A stretch of DNA of 64,000 bases from CAIYRG01 sp964494505 (GTDB taxonomy: Bacteria > Pseudomonadota > Alphaproteobacteria > Micropepsales > Micropepsaceae). Position 1 is the stretch's first letter, and each line of letters begins with the position of its first letter. The notes under the pieces are model-generated. The model saw only the letters and a list, made by a program, of their open reading frames with translations. It was not told where the DNA came from and did no database searches. Below, one piece after another: positions 1 to 8,528 of this stretch. The stretch is taken from NCBI GenBank assembly GCA_964494505.1, contig CAZBRO010000018.1, positions 42,342 through 106,341 of the forward strand, written 5' to 3'. The translations under genes and the position numbers were made by a program.

Positions 1-612
1 AAGAAAGCCAACGACATGGTGGCTGAGGGCTTCGCCATGTACAACCGCACCTCGCGGTGCTGGGAGCCCGGCATCCCTTCGCTGAACATCAGCCCCGGAC
101 GCACCTATTTCCTGCAGACGCCCAAGGAAGTCACCATCATCTGGCAGCGCGACCAGATCGCGCGCCATGTGTATTTGAACGTGCCGCACAGCGCCAATCC
201 GAAACCCTCCTGGAACGGAGAATCGGTCGGCCATTACGAAGGCGACACGCTGGTTGTCGACACCATCGGGCAGACCACCAAGAGCTTCGTCGATCTGTAC
301 CGCACGCCGCACAGCGAGAAACTGCATGTCGTCGAGCGCTACCGCATGATCGACGGGGGCAAGAAGCTGCAGGTCGAAATGACCATCGACGACCCGGCGT
401 CCTTCGTTCAGCCGTGGAAGGGCACCAAGGTCTGGGAGAAGGTCACGACCCAGCCGACCGCCACCGGAAACGTCACCGGCACCTTCGCCGAGGAAATCCG
501 CTGCATGGACGGCGAAATGGTCAACCCGCTGAACCAGGTCTATGCGTCGAAACTCGAGCCGCTGCCGACGGACAAGGACGGCGCCGAGCAGCGCCATCTG
601 GGCGGCGGCTGA
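1..612 (+). CDS. Unrecognised conserved protein, 5' end outside window
   Basis: The frame is open from the first base to a TGA, so only the last 203 or so codons are visible. An internal ATG lies at 16, but the frame continues upstream without a stop and the true start is probably outside. The visible part is soluble, with no membrane segment. It carries a VGHYEGDTLVVDTIG stretch typical of a widespread uncharacterised proteobacterial/acidobacterial family that is often secreted. I recognise the family pattern but know no biochemical function. The following gene is on the other strand, so it ends its transcription unit here. Confidence 0.75.
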   Translation, partial: KKANDMVAEGFAMYNRTSRCWEPGIPSLNISPGRTYFLQTPKEVTIIWQRDQIARHVYLNVPHSANPKPSWNGESVGHYEGDTLVVDTIGQTTKSFVDLYRTPHSEKLHVVERYRMIDGGKKLQVEMTIDDPASFVQPWKGTKVWEKVTTQPTATGNVTGTFAEEIRCMDGEMVNPLNQVYASKLEPLPTDKDGAEQRHLGGG

Positions 613-619
613 CCGCGAA

Positions 620-811
620 TTATCGAACGCCCGGAGGAACACCCCCAATCGACGGCAGATTGGGGCCGACACCGATTTGCGGCACGCCGGGTACGGGCGG
701 CTCCGGCGGCAACGGCGGCAGCACGAAGTGGGCGACCCACATCACGGCCAGCAGCGCTACCAGCGCCAAACCCGCATAATCGAATTTGTCCAGGCGCCGC
801 ATTCCGGTCAT
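620..811 (-). CDS. Small single-pass membrane protein, proline-rich tail
   Basis: This 63-residue product has one hydrophobic helix at about residues 12-32 and a Pro/Gly/Val-rich C-terminus. It begins 20 nt after the stop of the livK-like gene on the same strand, so it could be the last gene of the liv operon. The start lacks a convincing ribosome binding site. No family is recognised. It could be a chance frame in GC-rich DNA, although the ordered helix-then-proline layout argues for a real small membrane peptide. Confidence 0.4.
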   Translation of the reverse strand: MTGMRRLDKFDYAGLALVALLAVMWVAHFVLPPLPPEPPVPGVPQIGVGPNLPSIGGVPPGVR

Positions 812-830
812 CCGGCGTTAATGGGAAGGT

Positions 831-1922
831 TCATTGTGCGTACACATATTTGCCGTTCTTCCAGACATAGACGACGTAGCCAGGGCCCGTGACATCGCCT
901 TTGGCGGTGAAGCCTATCTTTCCCTTCACGGTGTCGAAGCTGTTCGCGCGCAAGGCCGCGCTCACCTTCGCCATGTCGGTCGATCGGGCCTTGGTGACGG
1001 CTTGCGCCCAGGCCTGCATCGCCGCATAGGTGTAGAGCGTGTACGCCTCGGGCTCATAGTGCTGGCCGCGGAAATATTGCACCAGCGCGGCGTTGGCCGG
1101 ATTGAGCCGCGGGTCGGGGCCAAATGTCAGCAGAGTCCCCTCGCCCGCCGGCCCCGTGATGGACCAGAATTCGTCCGTCACCATGGAGTCGCCGCCCATC
1201 ACAACGGCCGCCAGGTTCTGGGCCCGCATCTGGCGCACGATCAGGCCCGCTTCCGGGTGATAGCCGCCGAAATACACAAGATCGGCGCGCGCCTGTTTCA
1301 GCTTGGTGACCAGCGCGGCGTAATCCTTTTCGCCGGCGACGATGGAATCGTCCATCACCTCCTTGATCCCGCGCCCGTTCAGGCTCTTGCGGAACTGATC
1401 CGCCACGCCTTTGCCGAAGGTCGATTTGTCGTCGACGATGGCGACGCGCTTGCCTTTGAAACGGTCGGCCACAAAGCCTGCCGCCACCACGCCTTGATCG
1501 TCGTTGCGGCCGCAGACGCGGAACACGTTGGTAAGCTTGCGGTCGGTCAATTCGGTTGCGGTCGAGGCTGGCGAAATCTGCACGATGCCGGATTCGGCAT
1601 AGACGTCGGAGGCCGGAATCGAGGAGCTGGAGCAATAATGGCCGGCCACGAACACCACCCCGCGCGAGGCGAGATCGTTGGCCACGCTGACGGCCTGCTT
1701 GGGATCGCAGGCATCGTCGCCGACCACCAGCTTGAGCCGCTGCCCGAGCACGCCGCCTTTGGCGTTCAAATCGGCCACCGCCTTTTCCGCGCCGCGGCGG
1801 AACTGCTCGCCGAATGCGGCATTGCTGCCGGTCATCGGACCCGCGACGCCGATGGTGATGTCCGCGCGCGCAGGCGAACCCGCGAGCAACGCCAATGCCA
1901 GGACGAGAGCGGCTGTCTTCAT
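831..1922 (-). CDS. livK: Branched-chain amino-acid ABC transporter substrate-binding protein
   Basis: A 363-residue periplasmic binding protein of the Leu/Ile/Val-binding (Peripla_BP_6) family that delivers ligand to the LivHM permease encoded just upstream. The N-terminus is a Sec signal peptide (MKTAALVLALALLAGSPARA), followed by the family's opening ITIGVAGPMTGSNAAFGEQF and the GGVLGQ segment. Length is normal for LivK. It is the last main gene of a six-gene minus-strand operon. The ligand cannot be read from sequence; such proteins also bind amides, urea or aromatic acids. Confidence 0.93.
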   Translation of the reverse strand: MKTAALVLALALLAGSPARADITIGVAGPMTGSNAAFGEQFRRGAEKAVADLNAKGGVLGQRLKLVVGDDACDPKQAVSVANDLASRGVVFVAGHYCSSSSIPASDVYAESGIVQISPASTATELTDRKLTNVFRVCGRNDDQGVVAAGFVADRFKGKRVAIVDDKSTFGKGVADQFRKSLNGRGIKEVMDDSIVAGEKDYAALVTKLKQARADLVYFGGYHPEAGLIVRQMRAQNLAAVVMGGDSMVTDEFWSITGPAGEGTLLTFGPDPRLNPANAALVQYFRGQHYEPEAYTLYTYAAMQAWAQAVTKARSTDMAKVSAALRANSFDTVKGKIGFTAKGDVTGPGYVVYVWKNGKYVYAQ

Positions 1923-1931
1923 GGCGTCAAA

Positions 1932-2300
1932 TTAAGCCGCGCCGCGCCGCTTGCGCCAGCCGAAAAGCAGGAACCGCGTGTAGAGCCACGGATATTGCCG
2001 GACCATTTGCCTCGCCAGCGTGAAGCGATAGGTGAGCAACCCCGCCAGCAGGATGAAATAAGTGTCGATGACGAAGCCGGTGGGCGAGCCGATGTCGCCG
2101 CCGAACAGCACGGAGATCAGCACGCGGTCGGCCACACCGAGCATCAGGCCGTAAGGCACCGCATGCCGCGCCGGCTGCCAGGAGCGGGCAAGCGCCCGCC
2201 CCATCAGCATGGCGCAGCCGCAAAAACAGACGAGTGTCACCCCGATGAAGACCGGCAGCGTGGTCCCGAGAAGGGCCCTGAGCGCATCGAGTGCGTTCAT
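1932..2300 (-). CDS. DUF6867-like small membrane protein of the liv operon
   Basis: A 122-residue protein starting MNALDALRALLG, with about three hydrophobic segments (roughly residues 11-34, 50-66 and 76-95) and a basic C-terminus (WRKRRGAA). The ATG overlaps the livF stop in an ATGA arrangement, which fixes the start and implies translational coupling. A protein of this type is found between the ATPase and the binding protein in many alphaproteobacterial liv operons (DUF6867). Its role in transport is unknown; an accessory membrane subunit is an inference from position. Confidence 0.85.
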   Translation of the reverse strand: MNALDALRALLGTTLPVFIGVTLVCFCGCAMLMGRALARSWQPARHAVPYGLMLGVADRVLISVLFGGDIGSPTGFVIDTYFILLAGLLTYRFTLARQMVRQYPWLYTRFLLFGWRKRRGAA

Positions 2301-3040
2301 GGCGCCGCCGCGACTCGAGGCGGCCCGGCCGCAAGCCCGCCTTCGAGATAGGCCGCCTGCACCGCCGGATCGGTGAGAAGCTCGAGCCCCGTTCCCTGGT
2401 GTGCGATGCTTCCATTCACCAGCACGTAAGCTCGGTCGGCAAGCTTCAGCGCCTGGAATGCGTTCTGTTCCACCAGCACGATGGTCACGCCGTGGTCGCG
2501 GTTGAGGCGTCCGACGATGTCGAACACCTGCTCGACCACTATCGGGGCAAGCCCCAGCGAAGGCTCGTCGAGCAGGAGCAACCGCGGCCGGCTCATCAGC
2601 GCGCGTGCCAGCGCCAGCATTTGCTGCTCGCCGCCCGACAGCGTGCCGCCCGAACGACCGAGCAGCGGCTTCAATTGCGGGAACAGGCCGAGCACGAATT
2701 CGAGATCGGCATCGAAGCGAGCGCCGTCCACGGTACTCGCGCCCATCTGGAGATTTTCCATGACGCTCATGCGCGGGAAGATGCGGCGGCCTTCCGGCAC
2801 GTGCGCGAGCCCCCGGCGAACCAGCGCCCAGGTGGGAAGGTTGGTGATGGTTTCGCCGTTGAACGCGATCTCGCCGGCGCTCGCGCGAGGGTTGCCGCAG
2901 ATCGTCATCAGGAGCGTCGTCTTGCCTGCGCCATTCGCTCCGATGATGGCGGCGATCTTGCCCTCTTCTACCTCCAGATCGATGCCATGCAGAACCTCGA
3001 CGCGGCCGTAGCCCGAACGAAGATTGCGGAGCGTCAGCAT
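2297..3040 (-). CDS. livF: LivF-type ABC transporter ATP-binding protein
   Basis: A 247-residue cytoplasmic ATPase of the branched-chain amino-acid importer. Visible motifs are Walker A GANGAGKTT near residue 34, the signature LSGGEQQ near 135 and Walker B RLLLLDEPSLGLAP near 155, followed by the switch His region. The short length and the PEGRRIFPRMSVMENLQMG segment are characteristic of LivF rather than LivG. It overlaps livG upstream by a few bases and the DUF6867-like gene downstream by four, indicating a tightly coupled operon. Confidence 0.94.
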   Translation of the reverse strand: MLTLRNLRSGYGRVEVLHGIDLEVEEGKIAAIIGANGAGKTTLLMTICGNPRASAGEIAFNGETITNLPTWALVRRGLAHVPEGRRIFPRMSVMENLQMGASTVDGARFDADLEFVLGLFPQLKPLLGRSGGTLSGGEQQMLALARALMSRPRLLLLDEPSLGLAPIVVEQVFDIVGRLNRDHGVTIVLVEQNAFQALKLADRAYVLVNGSIAHQGTGLELLTDPAVQAAYLEGGLAAGPPRVAAAP

Positions 3041-3873
3041 GCGATGGCCACGGCCCGGATTGCGGTCGTGCCATTGGCCGCACCGAGATAGGCGCGGATC
3101 ACATCGGGATTGTTCCGCACGTCCGCCGGCGCGCCGTCGGCGATGACGACGCCATGGTCGAGAACGATCACATGATCGGAAACGCGCATCACCACGCTCA
3201 TGTCGTGCTCGACGAGCAGAATGGACGTGCCGTGCTCCCGCCTGATGTCGAGAAGCAGCGTGTTCAGGGAGTCGCTCTCGCGCGCATTCAATCCGGCCGC
3301 AGGCTCATCGAGGCAAAGGAGCCGGGGCCGCGCGCACATGGCGCGTGCGATTTCGAGCCGCCGCTGCATGCCATAGGGAAGACTGCCGGCGAGTTCGTCG
3401 GCGGCGAACATAAGCCCCGTCCTGTCGAGCCAATGGCGCGCGAGGTCGCGTGCGATACGTGTCGCCTTCCGATGCGCCGGCAAGCCCAAGATGCCGGACA
3501 CCGCGCCCGATGCGCGCGCGGTCGCGGTATGCTGCGCCACGATCAGGTTTTCCAGCACGCTCATGCCGGCGAACAGGCGCGCATTCTGGAAGGTGCGGAT
3601 CACGCGGGCCTCGCGGGCAATGCGGAAACCCTCCATGCGTTCGAGGAGGAACGGTTTGCCGTCTCCGGCATGGAGCTGCATGCGGCCCACCGGCGGCTTG
3701 TAAAATCCGGTCAGGCAGTTGAACAGGGTCGTCTTGCCCGCGCCGTTGGGACCGATCAGGGCCGCGATTTCATTCGTTTGTACACGGAATGATACATCGT
3801 TGACCGCGGCAATCCCGCCGAACCGCATGGTCAGGTGTTCGACCTCGAGAAGGGCCGCTGGACCTGCGCTCAT
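3034..3873 (-). CDS. livG: LivG-type ABC transporter ATP-binding protein
   Basis: A 279-residue ATPase starting MSAGPAALLEVEHLTMRFGG. It has Walker A GPNGAGKTT, the LivG-type insert with RTFQNARLFAGMSVLENL, signature SLPYGMQRRLEIARAM (the usual LSYGQQ is altered to LPYGMQ) and Walker B RLLCLDEPAAGLN. The ATG overlaps the livM stop by four bases. An upstream extension of this frame would run into livM and is not used. It forms the LivFG pair with the next gene. Confidence 0.94.
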   Translation of the reverse strand: MSAGPAALLEVEHLTMRFGGIAAVNDVSFRVQTNEIAALIGPNGAGKTTLFNCLTGFYKPPVGRMQLHAGDGKPFLLERMEGFRIAREARVIRTFQNARLFAGMSVLENLIVAQHTATARASGAVSGILGLPAHRKATRIARDLARHWLDRTGLMFAADELAGSLPYGMQRRLEIARAMCARPRLLCLDEPAAGLNARESDSLNTLLLDIRREHGTSILLVEHDMSVVMRVSDHVIVLDHGVVIADGAPADVRNNPDVIRAYLGAANGTTAIRAVAIAC

Positions 3874-5198
3874 GGGGCTTCGGCCATTGCCTGCGCTGGC
3901 GCAGGCGCGGGCGCGTTGCCGAGCCGCACCGTGGGCGCGCGGCGCTGGGCGAGCCCCTTGGGCCGCCACTGCATGACCAGAACCATCGCGGCGCCGAACG
4001 CGAGCATCCGGTATTCGGCAAGATCGCGGAACCATTCGGGAAGGCCCACCAGCAGGATGGCCGCCAGCGTCAGCCCGAGCTGGCTTCCCATCCCGCCCAG
4101 CACGACGATGGAAAGGATGATCGCGGATTCGATGAACGTGAAACTCTCCGGGCTGATGAAGCCCTGACGCGCTGCAAAGAAGGCGCCGGCGAAACCGGCA
4201 AACATCGCGCCCAACGCAAACGCGGAGAGCTTTATGATGGTGGGGTTGAGCCCGAGGCTTTGGCAGGCGATCTCGTCTTCGCGCAGCGCCTCCCAGGCAC
4301 GGCCGAGCGGCAGCCGCCTCAGCCGCCACACCAGAGCCGCCCCGATCAGCGCCATCGCGAGGATCAAATAGTACAGAAAATAAATGCGGTGCAGCGGCGA
4401 GAACGCGATTCCGAAGTAATCCGCGAAGGTCTTGCCGCCCTCGGGCGCGGATGGCGCGAACGGCAGCCCGAAAAATGTCGGGCGCGGGATGCCGGCGATG
4501 CCGTTGGGGCCGCCCGTCACCGGCGTCCAATTCAGCAGGATGACATGCACGATTTCGCCGAAGCCGAGCGTCACGATGGCCAGATAATCGCCGCGCAGGC
4601 GCAGCACCGGAAAGCCGAGGGCCAATCCGAAACCGGCCGCCAAAGCGCCCGCAAGCGGCAGGCATTCCCAGAACGAGAGCCCGAAATTCTGCCACAGCAG
4701 CGCATAGGAATAAGCCCCCACCGCGTAGAACGCGACGTATCCGAGATCGAGCAGGCCGGCCAAACCGACGACGATGTTCAGCCCCGTGCCGAGCATCACA
4801 TAAATGAGGATCAGGGTCGCGCGATCGACCGTGTTGCGGCCGGTAAACGGTAACCAGGGCAAAAGGACCGCAAATACAATGAGCGCAGCGTAAGTGGACG
4901 GTTCGCTGAAACGCGCGCGCGCGGCAATGTTCGCAAACCCTGGCGCGCGTGCGAACGCCAGTCCGGGCAACCGATGGAGCCCGTGGTGCATCAGACGCGC
5001 GATAAACACCGCGGCCGCCGCAAAGACGACCCAGGAAAACCGCGTTTCGAGCCGCAACCCTTGCGGGCTGTCGGCGAGGCGGAAGCCCAAAATCGGAAAG
5101 GCCAGCACCGCGGCGATGCCGCCCGCGCGGCCTGCGTCCCTCAATGCAGCGCAGTCGCGCAATTCATGAAAGGCGGCGAGAACGCGCAGGCGCCACAT
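3870..5198 (-). CDS. livM: LivM-type branched-chain amino-acid ABC permease
   Basis: A 442-residue integral membrane permease. The chosen start is MWRLRVLAAFHEL, two bases after the livH stop; an upstream extension would overlap livH. About eight to ten hydrophobic segments are visible, with the LivM core GLAGLLDLGYVAFYAVGAYSYALL and the EAA-like EDEIACQSLGLNPTIIKLSAF. An N-terminal extension of roughly 100 residues with extra helices precedes the core, as in longer LivM proteins. The C-terminus ends in an Ala/Pro-rich tail. It pairs with LivH to form the channel. Confidence 0.93.
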   Translation of the reverse strand: MWRLRVLAAFHELRDCAALRDAGRAGGIAAVLAFPILGFRLADSPQGLRLETRFSWVVFAAAAVFIARLMHHGLHRLPGLAFARAPGFANIAARARFSEPSTYAALIVFAVLLPWLPFTGRNTVDRATLILIYVMLGTGLNIVVGLAGLLDLGYVAFYAVGAYSYALLWQNFGLSFWECLPLAGALAAGFGLALGFPVLRLRGDYLAIVTLGFGEIVHVILLNWTPVTGGPNGIAGIPRPTFFGLPFAPSAPEGGKTFADYFGIAFSPLHRIYFLYYLILAMALIGAALVWRLRRLPLGRAWEALREDEIACQSLGLNPTIIKLSAFALGAMFAGFAGAFFAARQGFISPESFTFIESAIILSIVVLGGMGSQLGLTLAAILLVGLPEWFRDLAEYRMLAFGAAMVLVMQWRPKGLAQRRAPTVRLGNAPAPAPAQAMAEAP

Positions 5199-5200
5199 CG

Positions 5201-6112
5201 TCAGACCTTCTCGACCGCCGGGCGGCCCAAAAGGCCGGAGGGGCGGAAAATCAGCACCAGAACCAGAATGGCGAACACCGCCACGTCCTTGTAGGCGATG
5301 CTGAAATAGCCCGACCACAACGCCTCGGTGAGACCGATCAGGAAACCGCCCAGCATGGCGCCCGGAAGCGAACCGATGCCGCCAAGGACGGCTGCGGTGA
5401 ATGCCTTAATGCCGGCGCTGAAGCCGATGTAGAAATCGATCACACCGTAATAGAGCGTCACGATCAGCCCTGCGACCGCGGCAAGCGCCGCTCCTATGAC
5501 GAACGTCGCCGAGATGGTGCGGTCGACATCGACGCCCAAAAGGGCGGCCATGCCGATATCCTGTTCGGTCGCGCGCTGGGCCCGTCCGAACGGAGTCTTG
5601 CGGATGAGCCAGTCGAGGCCCCACATCGCGGAAATCGTCAGTATCAGGATGAAAATCTGCAGGAAGCTGATCGTCACCTGGCCGGAGCCGGCGGAAAAAC
5701 TGATCCCGCCGGTGACGAGCGGCGGCAGCGGCTTCCCGCGCGCGCCTTGCGCGAGTTGCACGTAATTCTGCAGCACCACGGACATGCCGATGGCCGAGAT
5801 CAACGGGGCCAGTCGCGGCGCGCCGCGCAAGGGGCGATAGGCGACGCGCTCGACCGTCCAGCCATAGACGGCGGTGAACCCGACCGCGAACACCAGCACC
5901 AGGAGAATGGCGAGCGGTATGGACGTCAGACCGAGCCCCGCGAGCGCCACGAACCCGATCAGCGAAACGAAAGCGCCGATCATGTAGATGTCGCCATGCG
6001 CGAAATTGATCATCCCGGCGACGCCGTAGACCATGCTGTAACCGATGGCGATCAGCCCGTAGATGGCGCCCAGGCAAACGCCGTTCACAAGCTGCTGGAG
6101 GAAATAGTCCAT
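5201..6112 (-). CDS. livH: LivH-type branched-chain amino-acid ABC permease
   Basis: A 303-residue permease beginning MDYFLQQLVNGVCLGAIYGL, the standard LivH N-terminus, which decides the start over an in-frame ATG 48 nt upstream. It contains IAIGYSMVYGVAGMINFAHGD, the EAA-like segment ATEQDIGMAALLGVDVDRTI, and eight or so hydrophobic helices. Length is typical. It is the first gene of the liv operon, about 110 nt after the thiolase gene on the same strand, and could be co-transcribed with it. Confidence 0.94.
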   Translation of the reverse strand: MDYFLQQLVNGVCLGAIYGLIAIGYSMVYGVAGMINFAHGDIYMIGAFVSLIGFVALAGLGLTSIPLAILLVLVFAVGFTAVYGWTVERVAYRPLRGAPRLAPLISAIGMSVVLQNYVQLAQGARGKPLPPLVTGGISFSAGSGQVTISFLQIFILILTISAMWGLDWLIRKTPFGRAQRATEQDIGMAALLGVDVDRTISATFVIGAALAAVAGLIVTLYYGVIDFYIGFSAGIKAFTAAVLGGIGSLPGAMLGGFLIGLTEALWSGYFSIAYKDVAVFAILVLVLIFRPSGLLGRPAVEKV

Positions 6113-6224
6113 CCGCCCGTTCCCTGACCGCCCGCGCGCTCCGCGCCCATGCTGAAGCAAAATCCGGCGGCGCCCAAGCCTTCTCTGGATGAAATCGCGG
6201 AGGGAAGCCGTATTCGGGAACGCG

Positions 6225-7439
6225 CTAAATGCGTTCCAGCGCGAGGCTCACGCCCTGCCCTACGCCCACGCACAGCGTGACCAATGCGCGCTTGCCGCCT
6301 GTCTTTTCCATCTCGTGCACCGCTGTCAGGACCAGCCGCGCGCCGCTTGCGCCCAAGGGATGGCCGAGCGCAATCGCGCCGCCATTCGGGTTCACATGCG
6401 CCGCATCGTCGGAGAGCCCGAGCCCGCGCAGCACCGCCAGCGATTGGGCCGCAAAGGCCTCGTTCAGCTCTATGACGTCGAAATCGGAAATCTTGAGGTT
6501 CAGCCGCGCCATCAGTTTCTCGGTCGCCGGCACCGGGCCGATCCCCATGATGCGCGGCGCCACACCCGCCGTCGCCATCCCGAGCACGCGCGCCCGCGGA
6601 CGCAGGTGCCGTCTGGTCAGTGCGCTCTCCGAGGCGAGGATCATCGCGGCTGCGCCATCGTTGATGCCCGACGCATTCCCCGCCGTCACGGTGCCGGGAT
6701 CGCGGAACGGGGCTTTCAGCTTTGCCAGATCCTCGAGCGTGGTCGATAGCCTCGGATGTTCGTCGCGTTCGACAGTGGTGGGCTTGCCGCGCGCATCCCT
6801 GGCGTGGACGCGCACGATCTCTTCGGCAAAGAAACCGTTTTCGATGGCGCGGCCCGCGCGCTGCTGGCTGCGGAGCGCAAAGCGGTCCTGGTCCTCTCGC
6901 GAAATCCGGTGCTCTTGGGCCAGATTCTCTGCCGTGTCCGGCATGGAATCGACGCCGTACTGCGCCTTCATGATGGGATTGACGAAGCGCCAGCCGATGG
7001 TGGTGTCGAAAATTTCCGCCGAACGCTGGAACGCCGCTTCCGCTTTGGCCATGACGAGCGGCGCCCGCGTCATGGATTCGACGCCGCCGGCAATCGCGAA
7101 ATCGATTTCCCCGGCGCGGATGGCGCGCGCGGCCGTGCCCACGGCATCGAGGCCCGAGGCGCACAACCGGTTGATCGTCGCGCCCGGCACGCTCTCCGGC
7201 AGCTCGGAGAGGAGTGCGGCCATGCGCGCAACGTTGCGGTTGTCCTCCCCCGCCTGATTGGCGCATCCGAGGATCACCTCGTCGAGCGCGCCCCAATCGG
7301 CGTCCGTGTTGCGCGCCATCAGCGCCATGATGGGGGTTGCCGCAAGATCGTCGGTGCGCACATGGGCAAGCGCTCCGCCGAACCGGCCGATGGGCGTGCG
7401 CACGGCGTCGCAAATATAGGCGTGGCGGAGTTCGGTCAT
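6225..7439 (-). CDS. pcaF: Acetyl-CoA acyltransferase, 3-oxoadipyl-CoA thiolase type
   Basis: A 404-residue thiolase starting MTELRHAYICDAVRTPIGRF, the hallmark opening of 3-oxoadipyl-CoA thiolases (PcaF/PaaJ). The nucleophilic Cys lies in INRLCASGLDAVGTAARAI near residue 90, the catalytic His in GGAIALGHPLGASGARL, and the second Cys in TLCVGVGQG. The family splits beta-ketoadipyl-CoA into succinyl-CoA and acetyl-CoA at the end of aromatic degradation. No other pca gene is in the window, so a role in another beta-oxidation-like route is possible. It is divergent from the dehydratase gene over a 76-bp promoter region. Confidence 0.88.
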   Translation of the reverse strand: MTELRHAYICDAVRTPIGRFGGALAHVRTDDLAATPIMALMARNTDADWGALDEVILGCANQAGEDNRNVARMAALLSELPESVPGATINRLCASGLDAVGTAARAIRAGEIDFAIAGGVESMTRAPLVMAKAEAAFQRSAEIFDTTIGWRFVNPIMKAQYGVDSMPDTAENLAQEHRISREDQDRFALRSQQRAGRAIENGFFAEEIVRVHARDARGKPTTVERDEHPRLSTTLEDLAKLKAPFRDPGTVTAGNASGINDGAAAMILASESALTRRHLRPRARVLGMATAGVAPRIMGIGPVPATEKLMARLNLKISDFDVIELNEAFAAQSLAVLRGLGLSDDAAHVNPNGGAIALGHPLGASGARLVLTAVHEMEKTGGKRALVTLCVGVGQGVSLALERI

Positions 7440-7515
7440 GGGCTGGGCTCTTAGCATGGGCCGTCTGGCCGCGAAACGCGCGACTTTGCCGTTCGGCCCA
7501 TGATAAACCCCGCCC

Positions 7516-8478
7516 ATGATGTCGCTCACGCGCGAACGGCTGGAAGAGGCGGCACGGCAGGTGCACAGCGTCCTGCCGCCGACGCCGCAGATTTGCTGGC
7601 CGCTGTTGTCGGCGCAGGCGGGATGCGAGGTCTGGGTCAAGCACGAGAACCATTTGCCCACCGGCGCCTTCAAGGTGCGCGGCGGCGTGCTGTACATGCA
7701 GCGGCTGCGCCAAGAGAAGCCGGAAGTCACGGGCGTCATTTCGGCGACGCGGGGCAATCACGGCCAGAGCGTCGCGTTCGCGGCCGCGCGATGCGGTCTC
7801 GGCGCGCGCATCGTCGTCCCCTTCGGCAACAGCCTGGAGAAGAATGCCGCCATGCGCGCGCTCGGCGCCGAACTGATCGAGCATGGCAAGGACTTCCAGG
7901 AAGCGCTGGAACATGCGGCCGTGCTGGCCGGGGAATTGGGGCTGCATTTCGTGCCGTCGTTCGAGGAGACCCTGGTTTGCGGCGTCGCCAGCTACGCGCT
8001 GGAGCTGTTCGGGGCGGTGCCCGGCCTGGACACGGCCTATGTGCCGATCGGCCTTGGCTCGGGCATTTCCGGCGTCATCGCCGTGCGCGATGCGCTCGGG
8101 CTCCCCTGCGAAGTCGTCGGCGTGGTGTCGGCGGAGGCCCCGGCCTACGCCCTCTCCTTCGAGGCCGGGCGTCCCATCCAGGCCAGCGTCATGCCGGGGA
8201 TTGCCGATGGCCTCTCCTGCCGCACGCCCGTTCCGGAGGCGGTCGAATTCATCCGCAAAGGGGCTGCCCGTATCGTCACGGTCAACGATGCCGAAATCCG
8301 GGCCGCGATGCGCCATCTCTTTTCCGGTACGCACAATGTGGCAGAAGGCGCAGGTGCTGCGGCCTTTGCCGCGCTGCTGCAGGAACCCCACCGCCTGCGC
8401 GGGCAGAAAGCGGCCGTGATTCTGACCGGCGGCAATGTCGACCGGACCGCGTTCGCGGGCGTGCTCGCGGAATCCTGA
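7516..8478 (+). CDS. PLP-dependent threonine/serine dehydratase family protein
   Basis: A 320-residue fold-type II PLP enzyme. The PLP lysine lies in HLPTGAFKVRGG near residue 54, the phosphate/substrate loop is TRGNHGQSVA near 80-89, and LGSGISGVIAV contains the phosphate-binding Gly stretch. The C-terminus VILTGGNVDRTAFAGVL matches catabolic threonine dehydratases without an ACT regulatory domain. Related enzymes include serine racemase-like and hydroxyectoine-utilisation dehydratases, so the substrate is not certain. Two ATG codons stand in tandem at the start. Confidence 0.88.
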   Translation: MMSLTRERLEEAARQVHSVLPPTPQICWPLLSAQAGCEVWVKHENHLPTGAFKVRGGVLYMQRLRQEKPEVTGVISATRGNHGQSVAFAAARCGLGARIVVPFGNSLEKNAAMRALGAELIEHGKDFQEALEHAAVLAGELGLHFVPSFEETLVCGVASYALELFGAVPGLDTAYVPIGLGSGISGVIAVRDALGLPCEVVGVVSAEAPAYALSFEAGRPIQASVMPGIADGLSCRTPVPEAVEFIRKGAARIVTVNDAEIRAAMRHLFSGTHNVAEGAGAAAFAALLQEPHRLRGQKAAVILTGGNVDRTAFAGVLAES

Positions 8479-8528
8479 TACCGGCGCGGGGTTGCGCGCA
8501 ACCGCGGCGCCGCCCTAAAACACCCCCC

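Noticed and set aside
834..2351. Long open frame on the plus strand opposite livK
   Set aside because: It is the antisense shadow of GC-rich real genes; the translation is rich in His, Arg and Gly with no domain, and livK/DUF6867 explain the DNA.
6085..8391. 768-codon minus-strand frame across the thiolase and dehydratase
   Set aside because: Arginine-rich out-of-frame reading of the thiolase and antisense of the dehydratase.
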